Below are positions 11,503 to 20,977 of a DNA stretch of 64,000 nt, piece by piece. Numbering within the stretch: the first letter of the stretch is position 1; each line of letters opens with the position of its first letter. The DNA comes from Bradyrhizobium sp. AZCC 1610 (GTDB lineage Bacteria; Pseudomonadota; Alphaproteobacteria; Rhizobiales; Xanthobacteraceae), in the NCBI RefSeq assembly GCF_036924515.1, contig NZ_JAZHRR010000001.1:1087001-1151000 (forward strand), in the 5' to 3' direction. A program made the translations under genes and the position numbers. Under the pieces are notes generated by a model that was given only the letters and a program-made list of their open reading frames with translations, did no database searches and was not told the origin of the DNA.

Positions 11503-11506
11503 AATT

Positions 11507-12397
11507 TCAATTCACCTTGCGCAGCAACAGGCTGCTCCAGCCTTCGATGCGAAGGTGCCGCACCGGCACCAGGCCACGGGCGCGATAGGCGGCGATGACG
11601 CCGGGCGCCTGATGCGTCAGCAGGCCCGACAGAATGACCAGGGCCGATGGCGCCAGATACCGCGACATCGGCCCTGCCAGTTGCCGCAACGGATTGGCGA
11701 GGATATTCGCCAGCACCAGGTCGAACGGTGCGGCCTGCGCGAACTGCGGCGCGGAAAAACCGGTGGCGCGGATCGCCTGCACTAGATGCCCTGATACGTT
11801 CAGCCGCGCGTTCTCGCGGGCGACCTGCACCGATGGCGGGTCGATATCGCTCGCCAGCACCTTTTCATGCAGCGCCTTGGCAGTCGCAATCGCCAGCACC
11901 CCGGTGCCGGTGCCGAGATCCAGCACGCGGCGCGGACGCCAGGCTTTCAGGACGTGATCGAGCAGCAGCAGGCAGCCGCGCGTGGTGCCGTGGTGGCCGG
12001 TGCCGAATGCCAGCGCCGCCTCGATTTCGATGCCGATCTTGTTGGGCGCGATCCTCTCGCGGTCATGCTGGCCGTGGACGACGAAGCGCCCGGCGGGGAC
12101 AGGAACAAGGTCTTCGAGGCTGGCCTTGACCCAATCCTTGGCCTCGACCGTGTCGAAGGCGATGCCCTTTGCAACTTCCCGGCCTGCGGCGTTGGCCACG
12201 AGTTCGTGGATCAGCGCCCGATCGGGTGGCTCGGCAAAATGCACCGTGACGTCCCATCGGCCATCGGGCCGTTCGAACGCGGCGACCGCGGCCTGGCCTT
12301 CGAAAAAAACTTCGGTCAGGGCGTCGACGACGCCTTTGGCCGCGTGCTCGCCGCCGATTGCAAAGCTGACGCGGTGCGTGGAAGCGATGAAAGTCAT
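11507..12397 (-). CDS. prmA: Ribosomal protein L11 methyltransferase PrmA
   Basis: SAM-dependent enzyme that trimethylates ribosomal protein L11. From the ATG at 12397 (MTFIASTHRVSFAIGG) it has 296 residues, the family length. The SAM-binding motif is VLDLGTGTGVLAIATAKAL, preceded by the PrmA hallmark AFGTGHHGTTRGCL; DLVLANILANPL is the catalytic-loop motif. The frame stays open upstream to 12781, but that part has no PrmA similarity and no good start. The gene ends inside the edge of a dispersed repeat. Confidence 0.95.
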   Translation of the reverse strand: MTFIASTHRVSFAIGGEHAAKGVVDALTEVFFEGQAAVAAFERPDGRWDVTVHFAEPPDRALIHELVANAAGREVAKGIAFDTVEAKDWVKASLEDLVPVPAGRFVVHGQHDRERIAPNKIGIEIEAALAFGTGHHGTTRGCLLLLDHVLKAWRPRRVLDLGTGTGVLAIATAKALHEKVLASDIDPPSVQVARENARLNVSGHLVQAIRATGFSAPQFAQAAPFDLVLANILANPLRQLAGPMSRYLAPSALVILSGLLTHQAPGVIAAYRARGLVPVRHLRIEGWSSLLLRKVN

Positions 12398-12784
12398 TGA
12401 AGGACCTGGAGAAAAGCGGGAAGACGCGAATGGGGGAAGTAGCGTTTCATTCAAATTTGAGCAAATTTCATGTCGTGCTGCTCGGGAAAGTTGCGTGGCG
12501 GCTGTTAGGACAGCCTTAGATTCATCTCGTGGTTCCCGGATAGGAACTGCAGGGAACCTTGGATTCCAAGATAGGCCGGGATTTGCGCACGCAATCTCCA
12601 CCGACCATCCACAGCCAAGCGAGGCATCTGCCAACCGGTTATCCGCGAAGCATCCCGACGCTTTCCACAGGCGCTGCGGCGAGGTTTCCACAGCCGCCAC
12701 GGCAAGTTTTCGACAACCAATCCACAGGCTTTTCCCGCCATTACCCACCGGCTTTACGTACATTGTCCCCATCCGCCGCATGAC
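12398..12784. other. Intergenic region with a run of TCCACAG motifs
   Basis: 387 bases without a convincing gene, between the start of prmA and the end of the oxidoreductase gene. Between 12607 and 12727 there are four TCCACAG words on the + strand (12608, 12664, 12687 and 12721) plus TTATCCGCG at 12639. They resemble degenerate DnaA boxes (consensus TTATCCACA), each with about two mismatches, spaced 23-34 bases. Whether DnaA binds is unknown. Confidence 0.4.
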
Positions 12785-14386
12785 TTAGCCGAACAGCGCG
12801 CGATGATCGCCCAGGATCACCTTCGCGGCGTTATGGCCGGGGGCGCCGGTGACGCCGCCGCCGGGATGGGCGCCCGAGCCGCAATGATAGAGGCCTTTCA
12901 GCGGCCCGCGATAATCGGCATGGCCCAGCATCGGTCGCGCCGAGAACAATTGGTTCAATGTCAGGGCGCCGTGAAAGATGTCGCCGCCGAGCAGGCCGAA
13001 CTGCCGCTCGAGGTCGAGCGGCGACAGCACCTGGCGGCCAATCACGCTTGCCGCAAAGCCCGGCGCGAATTTATCCACCGTCGCGATCATGAGGTCGGCG
13101 ACCTCGTCGCGATGATCGTCCCATGATTTCCCGTCCGGCAATTCCGGCGCGACATGCTGGCAGAACAGGCTCGCGACATGCTGGCCCTCCGGCGCGAGCG
13201 AATCGTCCAGCGTCGAGGGGATCAGCACTTCCACCACCGGCTCGCGGCTCCAGCCATAGCTGCGCGCGTCCTGCCAGGCGCGGTCCATGTAACCGAGGCT
13301 GGGCCCAAGGATGATGCCGGCGGTGAGATGGTCGCCGGCGCCAGGCAATGCGGTGAAGGAAGGCAGGGCGTTCAGCGCGACATTCATCCGGAAGGTGCCG
13401 GAGCCGTTGCGCCAGCGCGCGATGCGTTCGAGGAATTCCGGCGGCAGCGCGCCCGACGGCACGAGCCGCGTATACAGCAATTTCGGATTGACGCCGGAGA
13501 CGATGTATTTCGCGCGGATCGTCTCACCATTGTCGAGGATGACGCCCGCGGCGCGCCCGCCCTCGACGATCACTTCGCGCACGCCGGCTTCGGTTTCGAT
13601 CTCGGCGCCGTGCCCGCGCGCCGCGCGCGCCATCGCCTGCGTGATCGCGCCCATGCCGCCGATCGCGTGGCCCCACACGCCCTTCTTGCCGTTCACTTCG
13701 CCGAATGCATGGTGCAGCATCACATAGGCAGAGCCTGCGGCGTAGGGACTGGCGTAATTGCCGACGATGGCGTCGAAGCCGAACAGCGCCTTCACCAGGT
13801 CGTTCTCGAAACGCTCGTCCAGCATCTCACCGGCCGAGCGCGTGAACAGGTCGAGCAGGCTGCGCTGCTGTTCCAGCGAAAGCTTGCGCAGGATGCCTGC
13901 GGTGCCTATGGCGTTAAAGGCTTCGCGAATCGCGCCGATTCCAAAACCCTCGACGATGTTCGGCGGCGCGCGCAGTACGAATTGCCGCAGCACGTCGGCG
14001 ATGGCCTCCAACTCGCGCGAGAAGGCGTCGATACTGATAGCATCGTGCGGGCTGAGTTTCTCGACCGATTGCCGGGTGCGGCCCTCGCCGGTCAGGAGAT
14101 AGCTGCCGTCGGGCGCGGGCAGAAAATTCTGTGCGCGGCGCTCGACGATGCGCAGGCCGTGATCGGCGAGCTTCAGGTCGGCTGCTATCTGCGGGTTGAG
14201 CAAGCTGACCGTATAGGCGGCCACCGAGTTGCGGAAGCCGGGGTGGAATTCCTCGGTCACGGCGGCGCCGCCGACCGCCTTGCGGCGCTCCACCACTTTC
14301 ACGCGAAGGCCGGCCATCGCGAGATAGGCCGCGCAGGTGAGGCCGTTGTGGCCCGCCCCGATGATGACAACATCCGTCTCGTTCAT
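12785..14386 (-). CDS. FAD-dependent oxidoreductase, phytoene desaturase / PYROXD2-like
   Basis: 533 residues. The N-terminus VVIIGAGHNGLTCAAYLAMAGLRVKVVERR is a Rossmann FAD-binding fold, followed by GGAAVTEEFHPGFRNS, as in the carotenoid-desaturase-like family. The C-terminus LYHCGSGAHPGGGVTGAPGHNAA closes the FAD site. Overall it resembles the bacterial relatives of PYROXD2 more than true carotenoid desaturases, and no carotenoid genes are nearby. The substrate is unknown. It stands alone, divergent from the MFS/spermidine synthase fusion gene. Confidence 0.85.
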   Translation of the reverse strand: MNETDVVIIGAGHNGLTCAAYLAMAGLRVKVVERRKAVGGAAVTEEFHPGFRNSVAAYTVSLLNPQIAADLKLADHGLRIVERRAQNFLPAPDGSYLLTGEGRTRQSVEKLSPHDAISIDAFSRELEAIADVLRQFVLRAPPNIVEGFGIGAIREAFNAIGTAGILRKLSLEQQRSLLDLFTRSAGEMLDERFENDLVKALFGFDAIVGNYASPYAAGSAYVMLHHAFGEVNGKKGVWGHAIGGMGAITQAMARAARGHGAEIETEAGVREVIVEGGRAAGVILDNGETIRAKYIVSGVNPKLLYTRLVPSGALPPEFLERIARWRNGSGTFRMNVALNALPSFTALPGAGDHLTAGIILGPSLGYMDRAWQDARSYGWSREPVVEVLIPSTLDDSLAPEGQHVASLFCQHVAPELPDGKSWDDHRDEVADLMIATVDKFAPGFAASVIGRQVLSPLDLERQFGLLGGDIFHGALTLNQLFSARPMLGHADYRGPLKGLYHCGSGAHPGGGVTGAPGHNAAKVILGDHRALFG

Positions 14387-14423
14387 GCCAGCTTCAGCTT
14401 CAAGAAAGTTTGATTAGAGGGAT

Positions 14424-14529
14424 TCGTCATTCCGGGATGGTCCGAAGGACCAGACCCGGAATCTCGAAATTCCACAATGTGCAATTGCACATTGGGGTTC
14501 GATGCCTCGCATCGCCCCGGAATGACGAG
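14424..14529. repeat. Dispersed inverted repeat, CGTCATTCCGGGATGGTCCG family
   Basis: Outer arms CGTCATTCCGGG and CCCCGGAATGACG enclose an inner perfect 20-bp palindrome at 14475-14494 (CAATGTGCAATTGCACATTG). A relative lies at 59553-59693 with the same outer arms and ATCCGAAGGAC core. It lies between the divergent starts of two genes, so it can be part of their 5' regions. Confidence 0.8.
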
Positions 14530-14637
14530 TCTTATCCCGCATTGCTCGCCGTGTCGCCCTATGCTCCATTGCGCGCCTCCGGCGGCCCTGCCGGAAATCC
14601 CGCCACCGGCGCCCGCCGGTTTCCAGCCGGAGTTTTG

Positions 14638-16923
14638 ATGATTTCTCCCGATCTGTCCGTTTCAACGGACCAGCCTTCCGAAAATCGGAACCGGCTGGTC
14701 CTGGTCGTCTACACCGCCGCGATCTTTGTCAGTGCGCTGCTGCTGTTTTCGGTGCAGCCCTTGTTCACCAAGATGGTGCTGCCGCGGCTCGGCGGCTCGC
14801 CGGCGGTGTGGTCGGTGGCGATGGTGTTCTTCCAGTCGCTGCTGCTTGGCGGCTATGCCTATGCGCATTTTCTGATGCAGCTCCGCAACCGCATGCTTCC
14901 CGTGGCGATCCATCTGCTGCTGCTCGTGGTCGCGATGCTCACGCTGCCGTTGTCGATCTCGGGCGGGTGGGGCAATCCGCCGACGTCAGGCTATGCGCTC
15001 TGGCTGCTCGGCCTGTTTGCGGTGTCGATCGGGCTGCCGTTCTTCGCACTCGCCGCCAACAATCCGCTGCTGCAGGCCTGGTTCGTCCGCACCGGCCACC
15101 CCAACGGTCCCGATCCTTACTTCCTCTATGCTTCCTCGAACGTCGGCAGCTTCCTGGCGCTGTTGTCCTACCCGGTGCTGCTGGAGCCGATATTCACGCT
15201 GCGCACGCAAAACCTGATCTGGACCGGCGGCTATGGCCTCTTGATCGTGCTGATCGCAACCTGCGGCGTCTTGCTGCTGCGCTCGCCGGCGAATACGGCA
15301 AAGTTGAACATGCCGGACGACGACACCGACGCGCCGGCGCCGTCATGGATTCTGCGCGCCCGTTGGATCTTCCTTGCCGCCGTGCCGTCGGGGCTGCTGA
15401 TCGCGGTGACTGCGCATATTTCCACCGACGTCGCCGCAGCGCCCTTGCTGTGGGTGCTGCCGCTGTCGCTCTATCTCTTGACCTGGGTGCTGGTGTTCCA
15501 GTCGCGGCCGCTGTTGCCGCACAAATGGATGCTGCTGGCGCAGCCGCTGGCGATCGCCGGCGTCGTGGTGCTGCTGGCGTTCGGCGGCGAGCAGAATCTG
15601 CTGCTGACGCTTGGCGGCCATCAGCTCTGCTTCTTCGTGATCGCGATGGCCTGCCACGGCGAACTGGCGCGCACCCGCCCGCCGGCGAAATATCTTACCG
15701 GTTTCTATGTCGCGCTGTCGTTCGGCGGCATGGTCGGCGGCCTCTTTGCCGGCCTGATCGCGCCGTTCACCTTCTCATGGGTTGCGGAGTATCCGATCCT
15801 GCTGGCGCTTGCGGCGCTATGCCGGCCGCCCGGCGGCGAACGCCTGCCGCGCTGGAGCGCGTGGTACTGGCCGTTCCTCGCGGCGCTGGCGGTGGCCTTG
15901 ATAGCGCCGGCCTGGTCGACCGGAAAATGGTTCAACTGGTTCGAAGAACATCGCGTCTGGGTGATCGGCGCGGTCGGCGTGCTGGCGGCGCTGCTGGCGC
16001 TCGGCCTCAACGCCAACCGCTGGAAGATCTTTGCGACCGTCGCGGTGGCGCTGGTGCTGCTGCGCGCTTACCCTTCCGACGACGGACGGGTGGAGACGGT
16101 GCGAAGTTTCTTCGGCGTCCACAAGATCGTGGTGACGCCGAACGGCCAGTATCACGTGCTGATGCACGGCACGACGATCCACGGCGCCGAGAAATTCAAG
16201 AACGACGACGGCACGCCGATCACCGGCCAGCCGGAACCGATCACCTACTATCACAAGGAGGGCGGCATCGGTCAGGCGATCACGGCGATCCGCGAACGTA
16301 AAGCGGCCCCGCTACGCGTGGCGGTGATCGGGCTCGGCTCCGGCACGCTGGTCTGCGCCTCCGAGCCCGGCGAGGAGTGGAAGTTCTTCGAGATCGACCA
16401 GTCGATGGTCGATACCGCGCGCGACCCGAAATACTTCACCTATATCCACGTCTGCGAGCCGAACCTGGAACCCGTGATCGGTGATGCGCGGCTGACCTTC
16501 GCGCGCGAGCCCGACGGCGTCTACGATCTGATCATCGTGGACGCCTATTCGTCGGATGCGATCCCGGTTCATCTGGCGACCGAAGAGGCGATGGAAATCT
16601 ACAAGTCCAAGCTGGCGCCGCAGGGCGCGGTGTTGATGCACGTCTCCAACCGGCATCTGGAACTGTCGAGCGTCGTCGTGGGCATCGCCGACGCCAACGA
16701 CTTGAAGAGCTGGGTCTACAGCGAGGATTCCGGCCGAGACAGTGAATACATCTTCTCGACCACGGTGGTGGTCTCGGCGCGGGAAGAGGCCGACGTCGGC
16801 AAGCTGGCGTCGTCAGATCAATGGGCGCTGACAGAGGCCGAAGACGACCAGCGAGTCTGGACCGACGATTATTCCAACGTGCTGGGCGCGGTATGGCGGC
16901 GGCTCAGGAAAGGCGAGGAGTAG
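14638..16923 (+). CDS. Fused MFS-type membrane domain / spermidine synthase-like protein
   Basis: 761 residues. The ATG at 14638 has GGAG seven bases upstream and gives the start MISPDLSVST. The N-terminal part (about 25-500) holds some twelve hydrophobic segments with the family landmarks FSVQPLFTKMVLPRLGGSPAVWS and PYFLYASSNVGSFLALLSYP. The C-terminal part (about 525-761) is a spermidine-synthase-type SAM-binding fold: VAVIGLGSGTLVC, FFEIDQSMVD, IGDARL and LIIVDAYSSDAIPVHL. Such fusions are widespread but their reaction is unproven. The frame is open upstream across a repeat, which is not coding. Confidence 0.88.
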   Translation: MISPDLSVSTDQPSENRNRLVLVVYTAAIFVSALLLFSVQPLFTKMVLPRLGGSPAVWSVAMVFFQSLLLGGYAYAHFLMQLRNRMLPVAIHLLLLVVAMLTLPLSISGGWGNPPTSGYALWLLGLFAVSIGLPFFALAANNPLLQAWFVRTGHPNGPDPYFLYASSNVGSFLALLSYPVLLEPIFTLRTQNLIWTGGYGLLIVLIATCGVLLLRSPANTAKLNMPDDDTDAPAPSWILRARWIFLAAVPSGLLIAVTAHISTDVAAAPLLWVLPLSLYLLTWVLVFQSRPLLPHKWMLLAQPLAIAGVVVLLAFGGEQNLLLTLGGHQLCFFVIAMACHGELARTRPPAKYLTGFYVALSFGGMVGGLFAGLIAPFTFSWVAEYPILLALAALCRPPGGERLPRWSAWYWPFLAALAVALIAPAWSTGKWFNWFEEHRVWVIGAVGVLAALLALGLNANRWKIFATVAVALVLLRAYPSDDGRVETVRSFFGVHKIVVTPNGQYHVLMHGTTIHGAEKFKNDDGTPITGQPEPITYYHKEGGIGQAITAIRERKAAPLRVAVIGLGSGTLVCASEPGEEWKFFEIDQSMVDTARDPKYFTYIHVCEPNLEPVIGDARLTFAREPDGVYDLIIVDAYSSDAIPVHLATEEAMEIYKSKLAPQGAVLMHVSNRHLELSSVVVGIADANDLKSWVYSEDSGRDSEYIFSTTVVVSAREEADVGKLASSDQWALTEAEDDQRVWTDDYSNVLGAVWRRLRKGEE

Positions 16924-16985
16924 CGGGTTGCGGTCAGGCAAGGCGCGCCTATGATTGAGGACGCCCCAATGAAGGAAAACCCGTC

Positions 16986-17411
16986 ATGGCCAGTTTCACT
17001 CCCGTATCGGCCGCGATCGGCGGCGTGCTGATCGGGCTTTCCGCCGTCCTGCTGATGTTGTCGACCGGCCGGATCGCCGGCATCAGCGGCATCTTCAGCG
17101 GCCTGTTGAATTTGCGCGGCGAGGACAAGGGCTGGCGTATCGCTTTCATCGTGGGGCTCATTCTGGCGCCCGTGATCGCCGGCCTGATCGGTTACGGAAT
17201 GGCGCAGCCCAAGCTGCCATCGAGTTGGGCCGTCATTGTCGCAGCAGGACTGCTGGTCGGGTTCGGCACCCGGCTCGGCGGCGGCTGCACCTCCGGTCAC
17301 GGCATCTGCGGAATAGCACGGCTGTCGCCGCGCTCGATCGCCGCCACCGTCGTCTTCATGGTGACAGCGGTCATCACGGTCGCGATCACGCATCACGTGT
17401 TGGGAGGTTGA
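16986..17411 (+). CDS. YeeE/YedE family sulfur transporter subunit, N-terminal half
   Basis: 141 residues, four hydrophobic segments. The motif GGGCTSGHGICG carries the cysteines that pass sulfur compounds (thiosulfate in TsuA) through the membrane. It is one half of the two-gene (PmpA/PmpB-like) form of this family; the partner starts 3 bases after its stop. It is most likely an inner-membrane importer of thiosulfate or another sulfur species. No rhodanese or regulator is adjacent. Confidence 0.88.
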   Translation: MASFTPVSAAIGGVLIGLSAVLLMLSTGRIAGISGIFSGLLNLRGEDKGWRIAFIVGLILAPVIAGLIGYGMAQPKLPSSWAVIVAAGLLVGFGTRLGGGCTSGHGICGIARLSPRSIAATVVFMVTAVITVAITHHVLGG

Positions 17412-17414
17412 GCC

Positions 17415-17873
17415 ATGTGGATCATTGCCCCCTTGTTGTGCGGCCTGATCTTCGGTGCGGGCCTGCTGATTTCAGGCATGGTGCAGCCGACCAAGGTTTT
17501 GGGTTTTCTGGACATCTTCGGCGCGTGGGATCCGAGCCTCGCGGTGGTGATGGCGGCCGCGCTCGCGGTGTCGGTGCCGGGCTTCAGGCTGGCCAATCGC
17601 CGTTCACGGCCGTGGCTTGCCGGGCAATATTTCTGGCCGGGCAAGTCGGGGATCGATCTGCCGCTGGTCGCGGGCGCCGCGCTGTTCGGAATCGGGTGGG
17701 GCCTTGTCGGGTTATGCCCGGGGCCGGCGCTGGAGAGCCTGGCGACGCTGTCGCCCGGGGTCATCGTCTTCGTCGTCGCGATGGCCGCCGGCATGATGGC
17801 TCACGATGCCTGGCAACAGTCGCGGCTGATGGCGCAACGCGAGCGCCTGCTGGCGAGTGCGACGGACGGCTGA
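17415..17873 (+). CDS. YeeE/YedE family sulfur transporter subunit, C-terminal half (DUF6691)
   Basis: 152 residues, four to five hydrophobic segments. Landmarks are LLCGLIFGAGLLISGMVQP, KVLGFLDIFGAWDPSL and GLVGLCPGPAL, whose cysteine corresponds to the conserved cysteine of the second repeat of YeeE. With the preceding gene it makes a complete transporter, encoded as two genes rather than the fused TsuA form. The 3-base gap points to translational coupling. Confidence 0.88.
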   Translation: MWIIAPLLCGLIFGAGLLISGMVQPTKVLGFLDIFGAWDPSLAVVMAAALAVSVPGFRLANRRSRPWLAGQYFWPGKSGIDLPLVAGAALFGIGWGLVGLCPGPALESLATLSPGVIVFVVAMAAGMMAHDAWQQSRLMAQRERLLASATDG

Positions 17874-17918
17874 GATTGTAGCTCGCGGACGTTCTGCGGC
17901 CGCGATGAAGCCGCCCGG

Positions 17919-18698
17919 CTAATCCTGATAGGTGAACAGCCCGCGCTGCTGATAAGTCTGCCGCGGTTGATAGTAGTGGCCCTGCGGCGCCGGCGCATAG
18001 CCGCGGTTGTCGTAGTATTGCTGCTGTTGCTGCTGCTGATAGGCTTGGGTGTCGTAGACGCGGCGGCTCGGCGCCGGATAGCGCGCTTCGTTCGAGGTAC
18101 CATCAGCGGGATATATATAGCCGTCGTCGGCCCGGGTCTGCGGCGCGACGCGCTGCTGTTGCGGCGTGATCACGACGGGATCGCCGGCGGCGGAATCATA
18201 TTGCGGCAGTGGCGCGCGACGGGCGACGGCGGTGTTGCCGCGCGGCCGCGGATTGCGCGCCAGCGCGACCTGGGATGAACCGGACAGCGTCACCGTGGTG
18301 TTGAGCACGCCTTGCTCCTTGACCAGCGCAAAGAGTTTTGCGGCATTCTCGCGCGACAGCCGCACGCAGCCATGCGAAGCGGGAGCGCCGAGACGGTTGA
18401 CGGAATCAGTGCCGTGGATGGCGTGGCCGATCTTCGTGAAGAAGATCGAGTGCGGCATCGGCGCCTCGTCGAATTCCTTGGAGTAGTGGTCCTCCTCCAT
18501 GCGAAAGGCGCGGAAGCTGCCGTTCGGCGTCTCGTAGGAGGGAAGGCCCGACGACACCGGCCACCGGTACGTTTCGACGCCGTCGACGGCGACGGTCATC
18601 TGCTGGTTGTCCTTGTCGACTGTGATGGCGACCTTGGCTTGGGCCGTGCCCGAGGCAAACAGCGTCAGGGCGGCGACGGCAATGAGGAAGGAACGCAT
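17919..18698 (-). CDS. L,D-transpeptidase (YkuD domain) with Gln/Tyr-rich tail
   Basis: Forms 3-3 cross-links in peptidoglycan or links proteins to it, in the periplasm. 259 residues from the ATG at 18698, which has AAGG just upstream. Residues 1-21 are a signal peptide (AQA cleavage). The YkuD domain spans about 22-145, with the catalytic motif SHGCVRL (His109, Cys111) and IHGTD (His95). Beyond residue 160 is a low-complexity tail rich in Gln, Tyr, Pro and Arg (a run of seven Gln), probably disordered and perhaps wall-associated. Confidence 0.93.
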   Translation of the reverse strand: MRSFLIAVAALTLFASGTAQAKVAITVDKDNQQMTVAVDGVETYRWPVSSGLPSYETPNGSFRAFRMEEDHYSKEFDEAPMPHSIFFTKIGHAIHGTDSVNRLGAPASHGCVRLSRENAAKLFALVKEQGVLNTTVTLSGSSQVALARNPRPRGNTAVARRAPLPQYDSAAGDPVVITPQQQRVAPQTRADDGYIYPADGTSNEARYPAPSRRVYDTQAYQQQQQQQYYDNRGYAPAPQGHYYQPRQTYQQRGLFTYQD

Positions 18699-18895
18699 TT
18701 TACCTTTGGCCTCCAGGCCTCTGACTAAAGCTGCCGGCTCTCCGTCCCCGGCATCCAATATGCCCGGAAACCGGCACTGGTTCCAGTGGCCTGCGCCCGC
18801 AATCGTTAACGCCCGCCGCGGCGCAAACAAGGCGTCAGGACGGCGCAATCGGCGGCAAAGTGCTGACTTTTTCGCGAGCGGTGTCCCGACGGACC

Positions 18896-18978
18896 GTAGC
18901 CCGGGTGGAGCGAAGCGAAACCCGGGACTTCACTCGATCGCGAGAATCCCGGATTGCGCTTCACTCCATCCGGGCTAC
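18896..18978. repeat. Dispersed inverted repeat, GTAGCCCGGGTGGAGCGAAGCG family
   Basis: Arms GTAGCCCGGGTGGAGCGAAGCG and GCGCTTCACTCCATCCGGGCTAC are imperfect reverse complements around an AATCCCGGA-containing centre. The core GGGTGGAGCGAAGCG is shared with the element at 9083-9162. It lies between the start of the L,D-transpeptidase gene and the end of the ABC permease gene, about 10 bases from the permease stop. Confidence 0.8.
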
Positions 18979-18988
18979 GAGTCTCGCG

Positions 18989-19746
18989 TCAATTCTTCAG
19001 CCGGTAACCGGTCCGGAAGATCCACCACACCAAAACCATGCAGATGGCGAGGAAGCCGAGCGTCATGCCCAGGCTCAAGGCCACGCTGACGTCGGCGATC
19101 TCGTAGAAGCTCCAGCGGAAGCCCGAGATCAGATACACCACCGGATTGAGCAGCGTGATGGTGCGCCAGCCCGACGGCAGCATGTTCACCGAGTAGAAGC
19201 TGCCGCCCAGGAAGGTCAGCGGCGTCACGATCAGCATCGGGATCATCTGCAGCTTTTCGAACCCGTCGGCCCAGATGCCGATGATGAAGCCGAACAGGCT
19301 GAAGGTCACGGCCGTCAGCACCAGGAAGGTCAGCATCCACCAGGGGTGATGGATATGCAGCGGCACGAACAGCGCCGCGGTCGCCATAATGATCAGCCCG
19401 AGGATGATGGATTTGGTCGCGGCCGCGCCGACATAGCCGATCACGATCTCGATATAGGAAACCGGCGCCGACAGGATTTCGTAGATGGTGCCGACGAATT
19501 TCGGGAAGTAGATACCGAACGAGGCGTTGGCGATGCTCTGCGTCAAGACCGACAACATCACCAGCCCCGGCACGATGAAAGTGCCGTAGCTGACGCCCTC
19601 GACCTCGGTAATGCGGGAGCCGATCGCGGCGCCGAACACCACGAAATAGAGCGAGGTGGAGACCACCGGCGAGACGATGCTCTGCAGCAGCGTGCGCCAG
19701 GTGCGGGCCATTTCGAACAGATAGATGGCGCGGATCGCACGGTAAT

Positions 19747-19750
<4 letters not shown>
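18989..19750 (-). CDS. ABC-2 type exporter, permease subunit
   Basis: 253 residues with six membrane segments. The N-terminus ([24 protein letters not shown]) and the segments [29 protein letters not shown] and [14 protein letters not shown] identify a YadH-type ABC-2 permease. It forms an exporter with the ATPase encoded just upstream; the two genes overlap by 4 bases (ATGA), so they are translationally coupled. The substrate is unknown (lipids, polysaccharides or drugs in relatives). Confidence 0.92.
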
Positions 19751-20679
<929 letters not shown>

Positions 20680-20794
20680 GGCAGTCTGAAATGGAAATGT
20701 CGGCAACGACAAAGCGGCGCTTCGGCCGAATCGACGCGGGAGAGGGTGGGAACCGGGAGATAGGAACGCGCGGAGCATTCCGCAATGGTGGAAT

Positions 20795-20968
20795 CTACTT
20801 TGCTGTAACGAAGCCTTCGCAGCGTATTTGTTCTCTGCCAGCCTCAAAACGCCGACGGTCTCCAAACTGCATATTCTTATGACGCGGGTAACAGCCATTG
20901 GCCTTGTGCGGCTTGCACAACAGACAGCCGGCGCGGGCGGACTTCGGGCGCTTGCGCTTGTGGTTCAT
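20795..20968 (-). CDS. Small basic CxxC protein of unknown function (57 aa)
   Basis: A 57-residue frame (stop at 20795) that begins 9 bases after the end of the helicase gene. The sequence starts [20 protein letters not shown]: a basic head, then Cys15-Leu-Leu-Cys18-Lys-Pro-His-Lys and a third cysteine at 25. The [11 protein letters not shown] block looks like a conserved small-protein motif of rhizobia, from memory; the C-terminal half seems variable. It may bind a metal or nucleic acid. Position suggests co-transcription with the helicase. Real coding is likely but not proven. Confidence 0.55.
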   Translation of the reverse strand: MNHKRKRPKSARAGCLLCKPHKANGCYPRHKNMQFGDRRRFEAGREQIRCEGFVTAK

Positions 20969-20977
20969 GAGGCGAGT

